This document shows positions 25,092-33,676 of a stretch of DNA of 64,000 nt, in pieces; position 1 is the first letter of the stretch, and every line of letters begins with the position of its first letter. Source of the stretch: an uncultured Pelagibacteraceae bacterium. Its GTDB lineage: Bacteria; Pseudomonadota; Alphaproteobacteria; Pelagibacterales; Pelagibacteraceae. The translations under genes and the position numbers were made by a program. Under the pieces are notes generated by a model that was not told the origin of the DNA, made no database searches, and worked only from the letters and a program-made list of their open reading frames with translations. Location: positions 28,790-92,789 of the forward strand of contig CACPJP010000003.1 of NCBI GenBank assembly GCA_902634325.1, read 5' to 3'.

Positions 25092-26451
25092 ACTTTGACA
25101 GATCTGTGTCTTTGACAAGATCACCTAAGTTTTTGCTAACGTAGTCTTTGTTAATTATAATTTTTTGTCCAGCTTTATCTGATGCTGTAAAACTAATTTC
25201 ATCTAAAACTTTTTCTATTATGGTGTGTAGTCTTCTTGCACCTATATTTTCTACAGTGGAATTTATTTCTGTTGATAATTTTGCCAACATATCAATTCCA
25301 TCTTCAGAAAAATCTAAATCGACATCTTCAGTTTTTAATAACGCTTTGTACTGTTTTATTAAACTGTTATCAGGCTCTTTTAAAATTCTTTTAAAGTCTT
25401 TTTCAGTAAGTGCTTTTAGCTCTACTCTAATTGGTAAACGTCCCTGTAGTTCTGGTAACAAGTCCGATGGCTTAGCTAATTGAAAAGCTCCTGATGCAAT
25501 AAATAAAACATGATCTGTTTTAACAGGTCCATATTTTGTGTTTACAGTTGTTCCTTCTATTAAAGGAAGTAAATCTCTTTGTACTCCTTCTCTAGATACA
25601 TCACCGCCCACCCTATCTGTTCTTGCAGACACTTTGTCTATTTCATCTAAAAATACTATTCCGTTATTTTCCGTTGAATCTTTGGCCTCTTTGATAATTT
25701 TATCTTCCTCAATCATTTTATCTGATTCCTGGGCTATTAAAATTTCATGAGACTCCTTAACAGTCATTTTCTTCTTTTTCCCTTTTGGACCCATAGATTT
25801 TCCTAGCATTTCTCCAAGGTTAACCATTCCAATATTAGCACCAGGCATTCCCGGTATTTCAAAACTTGGCATTCCTGATTTTGCTTCGTTTACTTCAATT
25901 TCAATTTCATTTTTATCTAGATCACCAGAACGCAATCTTTTTCTAAAACTTTCTCTTGTTGCTAAACTTGCTTTTTTTCCTACAAGAGCATCTAAAACTT
26001 TTTCCTCGGCAGCTTGTTGAGCCTTTGCATGAACTTCTTTTCTTTTTTTCTCTCTCTCCATTGCAATTGCTATTTCAATTAAATCTCTAATTATTTGTTC
26101 TACATCTCTTCCTACATAACCAACTTCTGTGAACCTAGTTGCCTCAACCTTTATAAAAGGTGCTTGAGCTAATTTTGATAATCTTCTTGAAATTTCTGTT
26201 TTACCAACTCCAGTTGGTCCAATCATTAATATATTTTTAGGAAGAACTTCTTCCTTCATTTCATCAGAAAGAGCCTGTCTTCTCCATCTATTTCTAAGCG
26301 CTACAGCCACTGCTCTTTTCGCTTGGCTTTGACCTATAACATATCTGTCTAATTCTGAGACTATCTCTCTAGGTGATAATGCACTGACCTTAGAACTAGT
26401 TTTTTTTCCAGTATCTTTGACAACTTTAAGATTTGAAACTTTTTGAACCAT
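25081..26451 (-). CDS. hslU: HslU, ATPase subunit of HslUV protease
   Basis: A 456-aa AAA+ unfoldase that feeds HslV. It contains [33 protein letters not shown], Walker [17 protein letters not shown], the pore region [16 protein letters not shown], Walker [13 protein letters not shown], and sensor motifs. The terminal DLSKFIL is the tail that docks into HslV. Length is typical. It follows hslV with a 2-bp gap. Confidence 0.97.
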   Translation of the reverse strand: MVQKVSNLKVVKDTGKKTSSKVSALSPREIVSELDRYVIGQSQAKRAVAVALRNRWRRQALSDEMKEEVLPKNILMIGPTGVGKTEISRRLSKLAQAPFIKVEATRFTEVGYVGRDVEQIIRDLIEIAIAMEREKKRKEVHAKAQQAAEEKVLDALVGKKASLATRESFRKRLRSGDLDKNEIEIEVNEAKSGMPSFEIPGMPGANIGMVNLGEMLGKSMGPKGKKKKMTVKESHEILIAQESDKMIEEDKIIKEAKDSTENNGIVFLDEIDKVSARTDRVGGDVSREGVQRDLLPLIEGTTVNTKYGPVKTDHVLFIASGAFQLAKPSDLLPELQGRLPIRVELKALTEKDFKRILKEPDNSLIKQYKALLKTEDVDLDFSEDGIDMLAKLSTEINSTVENIGARRLHTIIEKVLDEISFTASDKAGQKIIINKDYVSKNLGDLVKDTDLSKFIL

Positions 26452-26453
26452 AA

Positions 26454-26993
26454 CTAAACTTTTTCTGTTGTAATGTTGTTATTTGTAAACACACAAATTT
26501 CAGATGCAACTTTTAAGGCTTTTTTTGCTATTTCTTCTGCAGGCATATTTGTTTCCATTAAAACTTTTGCTGCAGCAAGAGCGTAATTTCCGCCTGATCC
26601 AATACCAATTATTCCGTCTTCAGGTTCTAATACGTCCCCTGTACCAGATATAATAAAACTTTTTTCCTTGTCTGCTACAGCCATTAATGCTTCTAATCTT
26701 CTCAAATATTTATCTGTTCTCCAGTCTTTAGCTAATTCGACGGCTGCTCTAGTTAAATTTCCTGCATGTTTTTCTAATTTAGCTTCTAACCTTTCAAACA
26801 ATGTTAGAGCATCTGCTGTTGATCCTGCGAATCCTGCAATCACATTTCTTTTCTCAATCTTTCGAACTTTTTTTGCTTTGCTTTTTAAAACAGTATTACC
26901 CAAACTTACTTGACCATCACCAGCTACTATAGTTTGATTTCCCTTCCTTATTAGGACAATGGTCGTTCCATGCCAATTTTGATTTGTGTTCAT
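26454..26993 (-). CDS. hslV: HslV, peptidase subunit of HslUV
   Basis: A 179-aa proteasome-like peptidase. The catalytic Thr follows a short propeptide ([31 protein letters not shown]), and [21 protein letters not shown] and [14 protein letters not shown] are conserved. It heads the hslVU operon and diverges from hisB. A sigma32-like promoter ends 7 bp before its ATG. Confidence 0.97.
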   Translation of the reverse strand: MNTNQNWHGTTIVLIRKGNQTIVAGDGQVSLGNTVLKSKAKKVRKIEKRNVIAGFAGSTADALTLFERLEAKLEKHAGNLTRAAVELAKDWRTDKYLRRLEALMAVADKEKSFIISGTGDVLEPEDGIIGIGSGGNYALAAAKVLMETNMPAEEIAKKALKVASEICVFTNNNITTEKV

Positions 26994-27000
26994 ATTAACT

Positions 27001-27029
27001 TATGTGGAGATTTAATTTGAATCTTCAAG
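27001..27029 (-). promoter_or_regulatory. Sigma32-like heat-shock promoter for hslVU
   Basis: On the minus strand, CTTGAAG (27029-27023, perfect -35 core), a 15-bp spacer and CCACATA (27007-27001), close to the CCCATNT-type -10. The -10 ends 7 bp before the hslV ATG at 26993. No Shine-Dalgarno is present. Confidence 0.6.
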
Positions 27030-27079
27030 GTTTTACATTGCGTTTATTGCTAAAATGTAAATTTAGCTATATATCTTCA

Positions 27080-27085
27080 TATAAA
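27080..27085 (+). promoter_or_regulatory. -10 element candidate for the his operon
   Basis: TATAAA ends 11 bp before the hisB ATG. The -35 is not clear. An inverted repeat TTTACATT/AATGTAAA (27032-27039 and 27054-27061) lies just upstream and could be an operator. Confidence 0.35.
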
Positions 27086-27096
27086 TCTCAAAATTT

Positions 27097-27687
27097 ATGA
27101 GCAGAAAAGCCAAAATTATAAGAAAAACCAAAGAAACAAATATATCTGCCGAAGTAAATTTGGACGGAAAAGGTAAATATCAAATTAAGACCAAAATAGG
27201 TTTTTTGGATCACATGTTAGAACAGCTTTCCAAACATTCTTTAATAGATATGAAGGTTGTTGCTAAGGGTGATACTCATATTGATTTGCATCACACAACA
27301 GAGGATACTGGTATTGCTATAGGGGAAGCCATAAAAAAAGCCGCAGGGAATCTCAAGGGGATTAAACGATTTTCAAGTAAAATTATTCCTATGGATGAAA
27401 CTTTAACAAGGGTTTCTATGGACATTTCTAATAGGCCATATCTGATTTGGAAAGTAGATTTGAAAGTTGAAAAACTTGGAGAAATGGATACTGAACTTTT
27501 CAAAGAGTGGTTCCAGGCCTTTTCTCAAGCCGCAGGCATTACTTTGCATGTAGAAAATATATATGGAGACAATAGTCACCACAAAATTGAATCTTGTTTC
27601 AAAGCCTTAGCCAGATCTCTCAGAGAAGCTTTGGAAATAGACAAAAGAATTAAAAACATTCTTCCTTCGACAAAAGGAAAACTTTAA
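27097..27687 (+). CDS. hisB: HisB, imidazoleglycerol-phosphate dehydratase
   Basis: A 196-aa dehydratase of histidine synthesis (stand-alone form, not fused to a phosphatase). Manganese-binding His motifs: [30 protein letters not shown] and [25 protein letters not shown]. It is the first gene of the his cluster and is followed after 8 bp by hisA. In most alphaproteobacteria hisH stands at that junction, but there is no room for it here. Confidence 0.96.
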   Translation: MSRKAKIIRKTKETNISAEVNLDGKGKYQIKTKIGFLDHMLEQLSKHSLIDMKVVAKGDTHIDLHHTTEDTGIAIGEAIKKAAGNLKGIKRFSSKIIPMDETLTRVSMDISNRPYLIWKVDLKVEKLGEMDTELFKEWFQAFSQAAGITLHVENIYGDNSHHKIESCFKALARSLREALEIDKRIKNILPSTKGKL

Positions 27688-27695
27688 AAGAATTA

Positions 27696-28439
27696 ATGAA
27701 AATATTTCCTGCTATAGATATTAAAGGGGGGAAGTGTGTTCGGCTTCTAAAGGGAAATTTTGACAAATCCACAGAATATAAAAAGTCTCCTATAGACCAA
27801 GCAAAGGAATTTTCAGACTCAGGATTTAGAGATCTTCATATAGTTGATTTAGACGGCGCCCTAAAAGGAGAACCAGTAAACGGAGAGTTAATCGAAGAGA
27901 TATGTAAATTAACAAAAATAAGGATTCAAATTGGCGGCGGAATAAGATCAATCGATCATATAAAAAAATTAATTGATATTGGCGTTGATAGAGTAGTTAT
28001 AGGCACTATGGCTGTTGAGGATACTAAATTTCTCGAGAATATTTGTAGTAAATTTAAAAATAAAATCGCAGTAGCTCTTGATGTTCGTAATGGATTTATT
28101 GCATTAAGAGGTTGGAAAGAACAAACAAAAATTCTGGCGTCAGATTTTTTAATGAAAATTAAGAATATAGGTGTTTCAAGAATAATTTATACAGATATTG
28201 AAAGAGACGGAACTTTAACACGACCAAATCTTCCAGAAACTTTAAAATTTGCTAAACTTTTAAATTACAATGAAAGAATTCCAGTTGTGGTTTCAGGAGG
28301 TGTTGGTTCTATAAACGATATAGTTGCTATTAAAAAACTTACTCAGCCTCCAGAGTTAGAAGGTGTGATAGTAGGTAAAGCAATGTATGATGGAACTTTA
28401 AGTGATCATAATATAGTTAATTTATTAGTAGATTATTAA
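27696..28439 (+). CDS. hisA: HisA, ProFAR isomerase
   Basis: A 247-aa TIM barrel, 1-(5-phosphoribosyl)-5-[(5-phosphoribosylamino)methylideneamino]imidazole-4-carboxamide isomerase. Motifs: IFPAIDIKGGKCVRLLKG (catalytic Asp), HIVDLDGALKGEPVN, IQIGGGIRSIDHIKKLIDIGVDRVVIGT, YTDIERDGTLTRPN (second catalytic Asp) and VVVSGGVGSINDI. Ends directly before hisF. Confidence 0.96.
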   Translation: MKIFPAIDIKGGKCVRLLKGNFDKSTEYKKSPIDQAKEFSDSGFRDLHIVDLDGALKGEPVNGELIEEICKLTKIRIQIGGGIRSIDHIKKLIDIGVDRVVIGTMAVEDTKFLENICSKFKNKIAVALDVRNGFIALRGWKEQTKILASDFLMKIKNIGVSRIIYTDIERDGTLTRPNLPETLKFAKLLNYNERIPVVVSGGVGSINDIVAIKKLTQPPELEGVIVGKAMYDGTLSDHNIVNLLVDY

Positions 28440-29195
28440 ATGTTAAAAAGAATTATACCTTGTCTAGATGTTAGCAATGGCAGAGTTGTTAAAGGAATTA
28501 ATTTCATTAACCTCGTTGATGCTGGGGACCCAACTGAACAAGCTAAATTTTATAGCGAAAATGGTGCAGATGAGATTTGTTTTTTGGACATCACTGCATC
28601 TAATGAAAATAGAAATACTATTTTAGATGTAGTAAAAAAAACATCTCAACAATGTTTTGTTCCGCTAACCGTCGGTGGGGGTGTTAGAAATCTTAATGAT
28701 ATTTCAAACTTACTAAGTTCAGGAGCAGACAAAGTCTCAATTAATACCGCTGCAGTAAATAATAAAAGTATTGTAAAAGAATCGGCTGAAAATTTTGGAT
28801 CTCAGTGTACTGTTATCGCAATTGATGCAAAGAAGATTGACAAAAATAAATGGGAAGTATTTACGCATGGAGGAAGAAATTCTACAGGCAGGGATGTTCT
28901 TAGTTATGCTAAAGAAGTAGAAGAACTTGGTGCAGGCGAAATACTCTTAACTTCTATGGATAGAGATGGAACTAAAAAAGGATATGATTTAGAATTAACT
29001 GAGCTAATTTCCAATTCAGTAAATATTCCAGTTATAGCCTCAGGTGGTGCCGGTAACCTCGATCATTTGTATGATGGCTTTAAAAAAGGCAAAGCTAGTG
29101 CAGCATTGGCTGCATCAATATTTCATTTTGGTGAGTTTTCAATACAAGATGCAAAAAAATATTTAGACTCAAAGGGAATTCCTGTAAGAATTTAA
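28440..29195 (+). CDS. hisF: HisF, imidazole glycerol phosphate synthase cyclase subunit
   Basis: A 251-aa TIM barrel that closes the imidazole ring, using ammonia delivered by HisH. Motifs: [19 protein letters not shown] (catalytic Asp), [60 protein letters not shown] (second catalytic Asp) and [13 protein letters not shown]. It is a stand-alone subunit; no glutaminase domain is fused. The partner HisH is not in this window. Confidence 0.96.
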   Translation: MLKRIIPCLDVSNGRVVKGINFINLVDAGDPTEQAKFYSENGADEICFLDITASNENRNTILDVVKKTSQQCFVPLTVGGGVRNLNDISNLLSSGADKVSINTAAVNNKSIVKESAENFGSQCTVIAIDAKKIDKNKWEVFTHGGRNSTGRDVLSYAKEVEELGAGEILLTSMDRDGTKKGYDLELTELISNSVNIPVIASGGAGNLDHLYDGFKKGKASAALAASIFHFGEFSIQDAKKYLDSKGIPVRI

Positions 29196-29198
29196 AAA

Positions 29199-29474
29199 AT
29201 GTTTAAAACTCTAGAAGAATTGATTGCTATTATTCGTCAACGAAAAGGATCTTCGTCTGAGAAATCCTATACAAATAAATTATTAAATGACAAAAAATTA
29301 ATTGTTGCAAAAGTTAAAGAAGAAGTAACAGAACTTATCAGTGCAATTGAACAAAATTCAAATAAAATTCATGAAGCAGCGGATGTTTTGTATCATTTAA
29401 TGGTGCTTTTGGAAGCAAACGGTATTAAAATCGAAGATGTAATGGACGAATTAAAAAAAAGACAAAAGAAATAA
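29199..29474 (+). CDS. hisE: HisE, phosphoribosyl-ATP pyrophosphohydrolase
   Basis: A 91-aa all-alpha MazG-like hydrolase. LEELIAIIRQRKGSSSEKSYTNKLLNDKKLIVAKVKEEVTELISAIEQ and EAADVLYHLMVLLEANGI hold the EExxE and ExxD metal-binding patterns. It is a stand-alone enzyme, not fused to HisI. It follows hisF by 3 bp. Confidence 0.95.
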   Translation: MFKTLEELIAIIRQRKGSSSEKSYTNKLLNDKKLIVAKVKEEVTELISAIEQNSNKIHEAADVLYHLMVLLEANGIKIEDVMDELKKRQKK

Positions 29475-29475
29475 A

Positions 29476-29610
29476 ATGATAAATTGGCACAAAAGAGTGG
29501 TGAAGCGGTTTAAGAAAAAATTCAATGTTTCTGATTATGGAGTAGCCTGGATATCTTTTATTAAAGGATTAATTCTTGGTTTACTGATTTATCATTTTTT
29601 TATTAAATAA
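29476..29610 (+). CDS. Small membrane-anchored protein, 44 aa
   Basis: This ORF is below the track's length limit. It starts 1 bp after the hisE stop and ends 4 bp before the HIT gene, so it fills the gap exactly. Sequence: a basic N-terminus (INWHKRVVKRFKKKF), a polar turn (NVSDYGVAW) and one transmembrane helix (ISFIKGLILGLLIYHFFIK). I do not recognise a family. The exact packing and the plausible topology (positive-inside, C-terminal anchor) support it being real. Confidence 0.65.
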   Translation: MINWHKRVVKRFKKKFNVSDYGVAWISFIKGLILGLLIYHFFIK

Positions 29611-29614
29611 TAAA

Positions 29615-29980
29615 ATGGCATACGACAAAAACAATATTTTTGCTAAAATTTTAAGAGGTGAAATACCTTGTAAAAAAATTTATGAAAATGATTTTGTTCT
29701 TTCATTTCATGATATTAATCCACAAAAGAAAATACATGCTTTAGTTATTCCGAAGGGATCATATGTAAATTTGGATGATTTTATTCAAAATGCCAAAGAA
29801 AAAGAAATTACAGAGTTCTTCAAAGCAATATCTCATGTTGCCAAATTACTTGAAGTATCGAATGCAGAAGGTGGATATAGAGCTTTATCTAATATAGGCA
29901 AAAATGGGGGACAAGAAGTTCCCCATCTACACTTTCATATTTTTGGTGGAGAAAAAGTCGGGAAAATGGTTTCTAATTAA
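29615..29980 (+). CDS. HIT family nucleotide-binding protein (Hint-type)
   Basis: A 121-aa histidine-triad protein. IFAKILRGEIPCKKIYENDFVLSFHDINPQKKIHALVIPK is the standard N-terminal block, and GGQEVPHLHFHIFGG carries the HxHxH triad. Hint proteins hydrolyse adenosine phosphoramidates and acyl-AMP. It is located at the end of the his cluster and converges on lolA with an 8-bp overlap. The same his-HIT adjacency occurs in other alphaproteobacteria. Confidence 0.94.
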   Translation: MAYDKNNIFAKILRGEIPCKKIYENDFVLSFHDINPQKKIHALVIPKGSYVNLDDFIQNAKEKEITEFFKAISHVAKLLEVSNAEGGYRALSNIGKNGGQEVPHLHFHIFGGEKVGKMVSN

Positions 29981-30542
29981 TTGTCGGAATATTAAATAGT
30001 TTTTCATCAAAGCTTTGGTTTTTATTAAGATTGTTAATTTTGAAATTAGTATAATTACCATTTAGATCGACAATTTCCCATCCAGACAAGTCAAAGCTTT
30101 CTCTATCAAAAAAAAATACTATTTCCCCTTTATTTTCTTCAGAGTATTTGATTTGAAAAGACTTTTGTTCTGAACTTAAATTTCCTTCCAAAATCAAATT
30201 CTCAAATTTTTTTTTATCTAAAATGTTTACAAAATACGATTTTGAAACAGGATAAAAATATGTTTTGTTGTACCTTTTGTGATAAATTACGAGATTTTTT
30301 CTATTAACTATAACTTCTTTTTGATTTTTATTTTCGTATATGCATTTTAAAAAATGAGGTCTTTTTAAAAAACAAACTCCACTCTCTTTTTTACCAAAAG
30401 AGGCTTGAACAAAATCAAATCTAAGAGTTTTTATATTATTTAGATTTTCAATAATTTTCGACTTATCATTAGCTAGTAAATTTGTAGTATTTATTGAGAC
30501 TATAAAAGTTAGTAAAATTAATATAAATTTTTTTTTTAACAA
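29973..30542 (-). CDS. lolA: LolA-like outer-membrane lipoprotein carrier
   Basis: A 189-aa periplasmic protein. It has an N-terminal signal peptide (KKKFILILLTFIVSINTTNLLA) and a LolA-like domain: LNNIKTLRFDFVQASFGKKESGVCFLKRPHFLKCIYE, then VVNRKNLVIYHKRYNKTYFYPVSKSYF. It would ferry lipoproteins from the inner to the outer membrane. It follows ftsK by 3 bp, the usual alphaproteobacterial ftsK-lolA pair. Confidence 0.88.
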   Translation of the reverse strand: MLKKKFILILLTFIVSINTTNLLANDKSKIIENLNNIKTLRFDFVQASFGKKESGVCFLKRPHFLKCIYENKNQKEVIVNRKNLVIYHKRYNKTYFYPVSKSYFVNILDKKKFENLILEGNLSSEQKSFQIKYSEENKGEIVFFFDRESFDLSGWEIVDLNGNYTNFKINNLNKNQSFDEKLFNIPTIN

Positions 30543-30545
30543 AAA

Positions 30546-32600
30546 TTATAAAACCTCTCTTTTACCTGTATGGTTGGCTTTACTTACGATTCCACTGCTT
30601 TCCATTTGATCGATTATTCTTGCAGCTCTATTATAGCCAATTTGTAATTTTCTTTGAAGAAAACTAGTTGATGCTTTTTTTTCTGTTTGAACAATTTTAA
30701 GAGCAGCTTCATATAATTCGTCATTACCTTCGTTTGAGTCGCTTTCGTTTATATTATTATCTTGTATTGTTGTTATTTCTTCCATGTAATCTGGATTTCC
30801 TTGGGACCTTAAAAAACTAGTGATTTTTTCAATTTCCCCTTCAGAAATGTACGGACCATGAATCCTAAATATTTTATTGGCTGATGACATAAATAGCATA
30901 TCCCCCTTGCCCAAAAGTTGCTCAGCCCCTTGTTCACCCAAGATAGTCTTACTGTCAATTTTTGAGCTTACTTGAAAAGATATTCTTGTTGGAAAGTTAG
31001 CTTTGATTGTTCCCGTAATAACATCAACACTTGGTCTTTGAGTGGCCATGATTATATGAATTCCAGCTGCTCTTGCCATAGCAGAAAGTTTTTGGACATA
31101 GCTTTCAATTTCTCTACTTGAGATTAACATTAGGTCAGACATTTCATCTACAACAACAACTATGTATGGCATCTTTAGTTTATGTTTTTGATTGTAGCCG
31201 TCTATGTTTCTTACTCCTTCAGAACTCATTAATTTATATCTATTTTCCATTTCTCTAACCGTCCAGCTCAATGCAGCCGTTGCTTTTTTTGCATCGGTAA
31301 TTACAGGGGATAAAAGATGAGGAATTCCTTCATACGAAGAAAGTTCTAACATTTTTGGGTCAATTAAAATAAATTTACAGTTATTTGGATTATGTTTGTA
31401 AAGAAGAGAAGTTATTATTGTATTTATACAAACTGATTTTCCGGACCCCGTAGTTCCAGCTATTAATAAATGGGGCATTGATGTTAAATCAGCAATTATT
31501 GGTGATCCAGAAATACTTTTGCCTAGAGCTATAGGAAGTTTTATTTCTTTTTTAGAAAAAGAATTAGAAGAGATAATTTCTGACAAAATTACCCCATCTC
31601 TTTTAGTATTTGGTATTTCTATTCCTACTGTGTTTCTTCCAGGTATTATAGAAACTCTGGTCGAAACAGAACTTGTATTCCGAGCAATATCATCTGATAG
31701 ACTTACTATTTTTGAGACTTTAATTCCGGGTGCAGGTTCAAATTCATATAAACTTACTACTGGACCATTACTAACTTTTTTAATTTTTCCTTTTACTCCA
31801 AAATCTAATAGAATTTTTTCAATAAATTCCGAACTAGGATTATTCGAAGTAGAACCTTTTATGCTATGTTTTTTTTCTAACAGGTTTACTGTCGGTAGTT
31901 TATATTCTTTGGTTTTATTATCTGGTAAATTTTTAAAAGAAAAAGATTGTTGTTTTGTTTCAAGAGATTCCTTTTCATCTCCAATAGTATCAATATAGCT
32001 ATTTTCACTCGATGTATTTTTAATATTTTTTCCTATAGAGAATTTTTCTATAATTTTTTTAAAATTAATTCCAGAACCCAGAACAAAAAATATTAAGGTT
32101 AGTAGTAAAATTACGATTTTATTTAGATCATTTTCTATTAGAGGATAAAATTTATTTATAAAATAAAAACTTCTCTCACCTAAAAAACCAGAATTTCCAT
32201 TATCAATTAACCAAAAGGAATTATTATTAGTTAAATATATAAATAGACATCCTAAATTAATATATAGAATAGTATAAAATATTTTGCTTAATAGGTTTTT
32301 AATCTTCTTATTTATTATTAAATTTATTCCCCAAGATAATATGCTAACAGAAATCAAAAAAGATATTAGCCCAAAAGATTGAAGAAAAAAATCTGCTACA
32401 ATATTCAAATATTTTTGAAAAATAACCTCTGTATTAGGATCGTTAATCTTGTAAATTAGAGTGGAATTTTCAGGGGAGTAGCTAAATAAGGAATAAGAGA
32501 ATATGAAAAAAATGCTTATTAATAAAAGACCAAAGAGCTCAATAAATCTCTTTTTAAAAAAAATTAAAGTATTATCGTAAATATTCTTGTCTAATTTCAT
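30546..32600 (-). CDS. ftsK: FtsK DNA translocase
   Basis: A 684-aa septal DNA translocase. Four N-terminal transmembrane helices (within residues 15-180), a short linker and the motor: Walker A LIAGTTGSGKSVCINTI near residue 380, Walker B PYIVVVVDEMSDLM, and ATQRPSVDVITGTIKANFPTRISFQVSS. The C-terminal winged-helix gamma domain is present (ALKIVQTEKKASTSFLQRKLQIGYNRAARIIDQME). It is much shorter than E. coli FtsK because the linker is minimal. AGGTGA lies 8 nt before the ATG as ribosome-binding site. Confidence 0.96.
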   Translation of the reverse strand: MKLDKNIYDNTLIFFKKRFIELFGLLLISIFFIFSYSLFSYSPENSTLIYKINDPNTEVIFQKYLNIVADFFLQSFGLISFLISVSILSWGINLIINKKIKNLLSKIFYTILYINLGCLFIYLTNNNSFWLIDNGNSGFLGERSFYFINKFYPLIENDLNKIVILLLTLIFFVLGSGINFKKIIEKFSIGKNIKNTSSENSYIDTIGDEKESLETKQQSFSFKNLPDNKTKEYKLPTVNLLEKKHSIKGSTSNNPSSEFIEKILLDFGVKGKIKKVSNGPVVSLYEFEPAPGIKVSKIVSLSDDIARNTSSVSTRVSIIPGRNTVGIEIPNTKRDGVILSEIISSNSFSKKEIKLPIALGKSISGSPIIADLTSMPHLLIAGTTGSGKSVCINTIITSLLYKHNPNNCKFILIDPKMLELSSYEGIPHLLSPVITDAKKATAALSWTVREMENRYKLMSSEGVRNIDGYNQKHKLKMPYIVVVVDEMSDLMLISSREIESYVQKLSAMARAAGIHIIMATQRPSVDVITGTIKANFPTRISFQVSSKIDSKTILGEQGAEQLLGKGDMLFMSSANKIFRIHGPYISEGEIEKITSFLRSQGNPDYMEEITTIQDNNINESDSNEGNDELYEAALKIVQTEKKASTSFLQRKLQIGYNRAARIIDQMESSGIVSKANHTGKREVL

Positions 32601-32665
32601 TTATCGAATCACCTGCTTTACTTTGTATCATTTATTAAAAATTGATAAAGTTTTAATAAAGAAAT

Positions 32666-33676
32666 ATGAAAAAAGCAGTTATTTTATTTAATTTAGGTGG
32701 TCCCGATAATTTAGAAAATGTGGAACCGTTTCTCTTTAATTTATTTAACGATCCAGCAATTATTAGTATTCCATCATTTTTAAGATACCCTTTGGCAAAA
32801 TTTATTTCAAAAAGAAGAGCACCTATTGCAAGGAATATTTATAGAGAAATGGGAAACAGATCACCCATTCTTGAATTAACAGAGCAGCAAGCAAAGAGTT
32901 TAGAAAAAAATTTATCAATACAAGGAAACTATAAATGTTTTGTTGTTATGAGATGTTGGCATCCACGTGCAGCTAATGTAATAAAAAAAGTTCAAGTATA
33001 TAATCCTGAAGAAATAATACTTTTACCATTGTACCCACAATTTTCTGCCACAACTTCAGGATCATCAATCAATGAGTGGAAGAAATTATGTGAAAAAGAA
33101 AACTACAAAGTAAAGACTAAAACAATTTGTTGTTACCCAACAGAAGACAGTTTTATAGAATCACACGCTTCTTCAATTAAAAGAACAATAAAAAAATTGA
33201 ATGATAAAAATTTTAAATTAATTTTTTCTGCACATGGTTTACCTGAAAGTAAAATTAGAAAAGGTGATCCTTATCAATGGCAAGTTGAAGAGACAGTAAA
33301 AGAAATAATGTTAAAATTAGCAGATGAGAATTTGGATTATGCAATAACCTATCAGAGCCGAGTAGGACCAATGAAATGGATTGGACCATCTACAGATGAA
33401 GAAATCGTTAAGTACTCAAAAGAAAAAAAGGGTTTGGTTGTTGTGCCAGTAGCATTTGTTTCCGAGCATTCAGAAACTTTGGTTGAATTAGACATTGAAT
33501 ATAAAAAATTAGCTGAAAAAAATGGGTGTAGTTTTTACAAAAGAGTACCAGCTTTGGGAGTTGAAGAAAATTTTATTAAAGCATTAACAAAACTAATTTT
33601 AAAACCAGAAGAAAGAGGAAATTTTGTATCATCTCTCACCTGTCCCAATAAATTTACAAAGTGCCCGTGTAAATGA
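32666..33676 (+). CDS. hemH: HemH, ferrochelatase
   Basis: A 336-aa enzyme that inserts Fe2+ into protoporphyrin IX. Motifs: VILFNLGGPDNLENVEPFLFNLFNDPAII, GNRSPILELTEQQA, LLPLYPQFSATTSGSS, LIFSAHGLPESKIRKGDPYQWQVEET (catalytic His), YQSRVGPMKWIGPSTDEEI and VPVAFVSEHSETLVELDIEY. The C-terminus CPNKFTKCPCK has three Cys. It diverges from ftsK and overlaps the next gene by 4 bp. hemH, an alginate-lyase-like gene, hemJ and rho lie in succession. Confidence 0.96.
   Translation: MKKAVILFNLGGPDNLENVEPFLFNLFNDPAIISIPSFLRYPLAKFISKRRAPIARNIYREMGNRSPILELTEQQAKSLEKNLSIQGNYKCFVVMRCWHPRAANVIKKVQVYNPEEIILLPLYPQFSATTSGSSINEWKKLCEKENYKVKTKTICCYPTEDSFIESHASSIKRTIKKLNDKNFKLIFSAHGLPESKIRKGDPYQWQVEETVKEIMLKLADENLDYAITYQSRVGPMKWIGPSTDEEIVKYSKEKKGLVVVPVAFVSEHSETLVELDIEYKKLAEKNGCSFYKRVPALGVEENFIKALTKLILKPEERGNFVSSLTCPNKFTKCPCK

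Noticed and set aside
31519-31998. 159-aa plus-strand ORF opposite ftsK
   Set aside because: Shadow of ftsK; no independent evidence.
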